From positions 1 through 5,856 of the forward strand of contig DATAAM010000019.1 of the NCBI GenBank assembly GCA_036260075.1: a stretch of DNA of 5,856 bases. Direction: 5' to 3'. Shown one piece after another: positions 5,418 through 5,856 of this stretch. Made by a program: the position numbers and the translations under genes. Every line of letters begins with the position of its first letter. Position 1 is the first letter of the stretch. Origin of the DNA: DATAAM01 sp036260075. Lineage in GTDB: Bacteria; Actinomycetota; Acidimicrobiia; Acidimicrobiales; JAHWLA01. The notes below the pieces were generated by a model, which searched no databases, was not told the DNA's origin, and worked only from the letters and a program-made list of their open reading frames with translations.

Positions 5418-5779
5418 AGCGGGCCTTGGCGGTGGTGGCCGTGGCCGTGGGCGCCGTCGTCGCCGTCGACGTGCTGGCCGACTACACGCAGACGCGGCCC
5501 GACCCGCGGCGCCACACCAGCATGGAGATCGTCTTCGACGTGTCGACCCGCAACCCGAAGCGGCCCGCCCTCTTGGCCGCCCAAGGGCTGTGGGGCGCCT
5601 GCCAGGGCACCGTGTACCGGACAACAGGTGCAGGCGCGGTCGAGGTGGAGGGCCGGCGGGCCCGCGTCGTCGTCCACCCCGCCCTGGGCACCCACGGGCA
5701 GCGCCGGCTGCGGGGATGCCTGGAGGACGTCACCGTCGACCGGGTCAAAGCCGACGTCGTCCACATGCGCGAGCTCTAG
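5414..5779 (+). CDS. Unrecognised small exported or membrane-anchored protein (121 aa)
   Basis: GTG at 5414 overlaps the preceding stop in the GTGA arrangement, typical of coupled actinobacterial genes. Residues 1-3 are basic (VKR) and 4-22 are strongly hydrophobic. VLA at 20-22 gives a plausible signal-peptidase I site (V at -3, A at -1) before DYTQ; without cleavage it would be a signal anchor. There is no lipobox. The mature part (23-121) is a small alpha/beta-looking domain with two cysteines, C63 (GLWGACQGTVY) and C102 (RLRGCLEDVTVDR), spaced so that a disulfide is possible outside the membrane. The segment MEIVFDVSTRNPKRPALLAAQGLWGAC gives the core its character, but I recognise no family. 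It ends at TAG 5777-5779 and appears to be the last gene of the three-gene unit. Codon use matches its neighbours. Confidence 0.75.
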   Translation: MKRALAVVAVAVGAVVAVDVLADYTQTRPDPRRHTSMEIVFDVSTRNPKRPALLAAQGLWGACQGTVYRTTGAGAVEVEGRRARVVVHPALGTHGQRRLRGCLEDVTVDRVKADVVHMREL

Positions 5780-5792
5780 CCCCGTCTTCCGA

Positions 5793-5810
5793 GGTTCTGG
5801 CACCAGAACC
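5793..5810 (+). terminator. Hairpin after the three-gene operon, possible terminator
   Basis: GGTTCTGG (5793-5800) and CCAGAACC (5803-5810) are perfect inverted repeats around CA, so the practical loop is four bases (GCAC) with 7 bp of stem. It begins 13 bp after the operon's last stop. No T-run follows, so termination would be of the tail-less type. The right arm can also pair with GTTCTGG at 5821-5827, so a switchable leader for a gene beyond the window is an alternative. Confidence 0.5.
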
Positions 5811-5838
5811 GAAAGGGAGCGTTCTGGGCCGCAAATCA

Positions 5839-5852
5839 CGCGCTGGAGCGCG
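5839..5852. repeat. Short GC-rich inverted repeat at the window edge
   Basis: CGCGCT (5839-5844), GG, AGCGCG (5847-5852) is a perfect 6-bp dyad. Given the base composition it may be coincidental. No gene start could be recognised in 5780-5856. Confidence 0.3.
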
Positions 5853-5856
5853 CGAT

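Noticed and set aside
5780..5856. tRNA, attachment site or gene start at the right edge
   Set aside because: No cloverleaf arms, CCA end or ATG/GTG start with a ribosome site could be found; only short inverted repeats are visible.

Overview
The window is about 70% G+C, uses GTG starts freely and packs genes with 1-4 nt overlaps. It carries a groES-groEL operon with an actinobacterial-type GroEL under a perfect CIRCE operator. This points to a high-GC actinobacterium, possibly of an Acidimicrobiia-like lineage. The phylum call is inference from sequence character; no rRNA gene is present to fix it.

Left half (1-2756), all on the minus strand. Read 5'->3' on that strand, groES (2756-2463) is followed without a gap by groEL (2463-820). 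Then comes a 110-bp gap holding a near-perfect 45-bp inverted repeat, the likely groEL terminator. A 51-residue ORF (709-554) follows, and then a Nudix hydrolase of the CoA-pyrophosphatase type (548 to the window edge, C-terminus cut off). The small gene appears to have its own leaderless promoter on the downstream flank of the hairpin and sits 5 nt ahead of the Nudix gene. The window therefore has a heat-shock chaperonin operon and then a small housekeeping operon on the same strand.

Middle (2757-2943) is a divergent control region. It contains the groES ribosome-binding site, the CIRCE operator overlapping a probable groES promoter, an 8-bp hairpin with a GAAA loop, and a weaker promoter candidate facing right.

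Right half (2944-5779), all on the plus strand, is a tightly coupled three-gene unit. The first gene encodes a compact ATP-grasp plus phosphohistidine-domain phosphotransferase (PEP synthase / rifampin phosphotransferase superfamily, 661 aa). The second is a three-helix membrane protein (162 aa; TGATG overlap) and the third a small exported or membrane-anchored protein (121 aa; GTGA overlap). I do not recognise the last two. Overlapping stops and starts imply co-translation, so a joint role is likely, but the substrate cannot be read from sequence. Distal to it (5780-5856) lie hairpin-forming repeats and no recognisable gene.

The most unusual points are: (i) a histidine-rich segment in frame directly after the groEL stop; (ii) the uncharacterised phosphotransferase/membrane/exported operon divergent from a CIRCE-controlled groESL; (iii) a leaderless promoter abutting the groEL terminator hairpin; (iv) similar TGGTCC...GGACCA dyads at both ends of groESL.
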